From Trichomonas vaginalis G3 (lineage: Eukaryota > Parabasalia > Trichomonadida > Trichomonadidae): DNA of 64,000 bases. Where the stretch lies: assembly GCF_026262505.1 (NCBI RefSeq), contig NC_067206.1, positions 23,327,896 through 23,391,895 on the forward strand, read 5' to 3'. Positions 63,251 to 64,000 of this stretch are shown here, piece after piece. The translations under genes and the position numbers were made by a program. Below the pieces are notes generated by a model. The model saw only the letters and a list, made by a program, of their open reading frames with translations. It was not told the DNA's origin and ran no database searches. Each line of letters starts with the position of its first letter. Position 1 is the first letter of the stretch.

Positions 63251-64000
63251 TCACAAGCGTTTTACATGAATTGTACGATGTATATTTGAAATCCTAAACA
63301 ATTTCGTAGCTTCTATTTCTTCTGTCAGTATGTCAAAAGTTTTAACAATACCGAAGGTTTCTTTATACTTCTTCTTGACGTCAGACAGAAGGAAATCTTC
63401 TGCTGTTGGATAGTTTTTGTTCAGAAATGCTAACATGTCCATTTTATCTTCTGCTGGCTTTTCTGCTTCTTTCTTTAAGTCTGCATAGTCGTTTCGCATA
63501 CGTTCTATCTCTTTGACTGAGTAGTTATATTTCCTAATTGCTGCTTTACATTTTGAACATTGCGGGTTCATTTTTGCGTTATACATTGAAATAAAACCAG
63601 CTAAAACAACTAAAGCGTCAATTGCTCTCTTCATCTCAAACATAGCGGGTCTTATTTGTTTGTTCCATACTTTGCCTCTTCTATCTTTATCTCTTATTTC
63701 CCAAACACATTTTGCAACTAATGAAACAAAGTTATCGTAAGTCTTAAACTCCTCAGATTTATATATGTCAGAAATGTTTTTATAAACCATGTCGCAATCT
63801 TTGTCCATAACCTTATGGTTGAATGAAAACCAAGGAATTCATAATTTACTTTACGTATGAACTTCTTTATTTCTACTGAGTCAGTTGGTTTCACTTCAAT
63901 TTCGTCGAATTCAGGAATAGTGAGTTTTTGTTGTTGGATTTCAGGTAGTTTAGGCAAATGGTCAATAATGTCCTGCATTTCATAAAGATATTCTTCATTT
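63251..64000 (-). pseudogene. Relative of the 288-residue coiled-coil protein (cut by window end)
   Basis: Minus-strand frames match the product of 37426-38292 closely (NPQCSKCKAAIRKYNYSVKE; end ISNIHRTIHVKRL). The gene runs beyond the window edge and looks broken once. Same place relative to KilA-N as in element C, which fixes the shared order of the two elements. Confidence 0.65.

Larger units (their letters stand above)
52034..64000. mobile_element. Element D: left part of a Polinton/Maverick-like element
   Basis: Begins AGTTAGT at 52034 inside an array unit; its TIR matches element A. Contains the small TIR gene, a Pro-rich peptide, capsid protein, penton-like gene, DNA polymerase B region, KilA-N gene and unknowns, and continues past the window, so the right end and target duplication (expected TAAGTC) cannot be seen. 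No integrase in the visible part. It looks lightly broken, about six breaks. Confidence 0.82.

Noticed and set aside
1-64000. LTR retroelement
   Set aside because: No reverse transcriptase motif or long direct terminal repeats seen; the rve integrase piece fits Polinton-type debris equally well.

Overview
The window is AT-rich DNA from a protist, most likely a trichomonad (Parabasalia, Trichomonas/Tritrichomonas type). That placement is inference. It rests on two ordinary intronless host genes (a Ser/Thr kinase and an aldo-keto reductase, 30.4-32.8 kb) that both carry TAAA at the stop codon, the trichomonad poly(A) pattern, and on the load of Polinton/Maverick-like elements, for which this group is known.

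Layout. (A) 1-4848: right end of a Polinton-like element with an HNH endonuclease, a D5/SF3 primase-helicase, a small gene inside the terminal repeat and the terminal inverted repeat (TIR). (4.85-7.5 kb) Older debris: an rve-integrase remnant, a short 121-bp tandem array and an HTH-type transposase-like fragment. (7.5-15.3 kb) A nearly gene-free locus built almost wholly of perfect or near-perfect hairpins, many organised in alternating arrays that are themselves duplicated in inverted orientation. (B) 15606-29284: a complete Polinton-like element bounded by identical 344-bp TIRs and a 6-bp target-site duplication TATATT. Structural genes are mostly on the plus strand and replication genes on the minus strand. 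(29.3-33 kb) Host genes. (C) about 33.0-43.6 kb: a third virus-like element with a Dam-type methyltransferase, an amphipathic capsid-associated peptide, a penton-like gene, a fibre gene and KilA-N/T5orf172 genes; its right part is badly degraded or badly sequenced. A 25-base N gap follows at 43773. (43.8-48.7 kb) Noisy sequence, partly an inverted relative of 5.7-6.4 kb. (48.67-52.03 kb) A 121-bp tandem array of about 28 units. (D) 52034-64000: left part of an element of the same family as A, with a capsid gene, a penton-like gene, a broken protein-primed-type DNA polymerase B, KilA-N and other genes, running out of the window.

A, C and D are tied together by a shared intergenic palindrome, GGTGAGATCTCACC. 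C and D also share gene families (KilA-N, a 288-residue coiled-coil protein) and upstream motifs. B belongs to a different family, but its fibre gene shares a nearly identical DNA segment with the fibre gene of C, which points to recent exchange. A and D show the same TIR, including a small gene, in opposite orientation. The strongest candidate for something undescribed is the hairpin locus at 7.5-15.3 kb. Second are the GATC-centred palindrome family beside an element-borne GATC-type methyltransferase, and the phage-tail-like fibre module shared between two element families.

Caution: from about 38.3 to 50.3 kb the sequence behaves like unpolished long-read data (random single-base indels, an N gap). 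Broken genes there may be sequencing artefacts. No database search was possible; family names rest on motifs read by eye.
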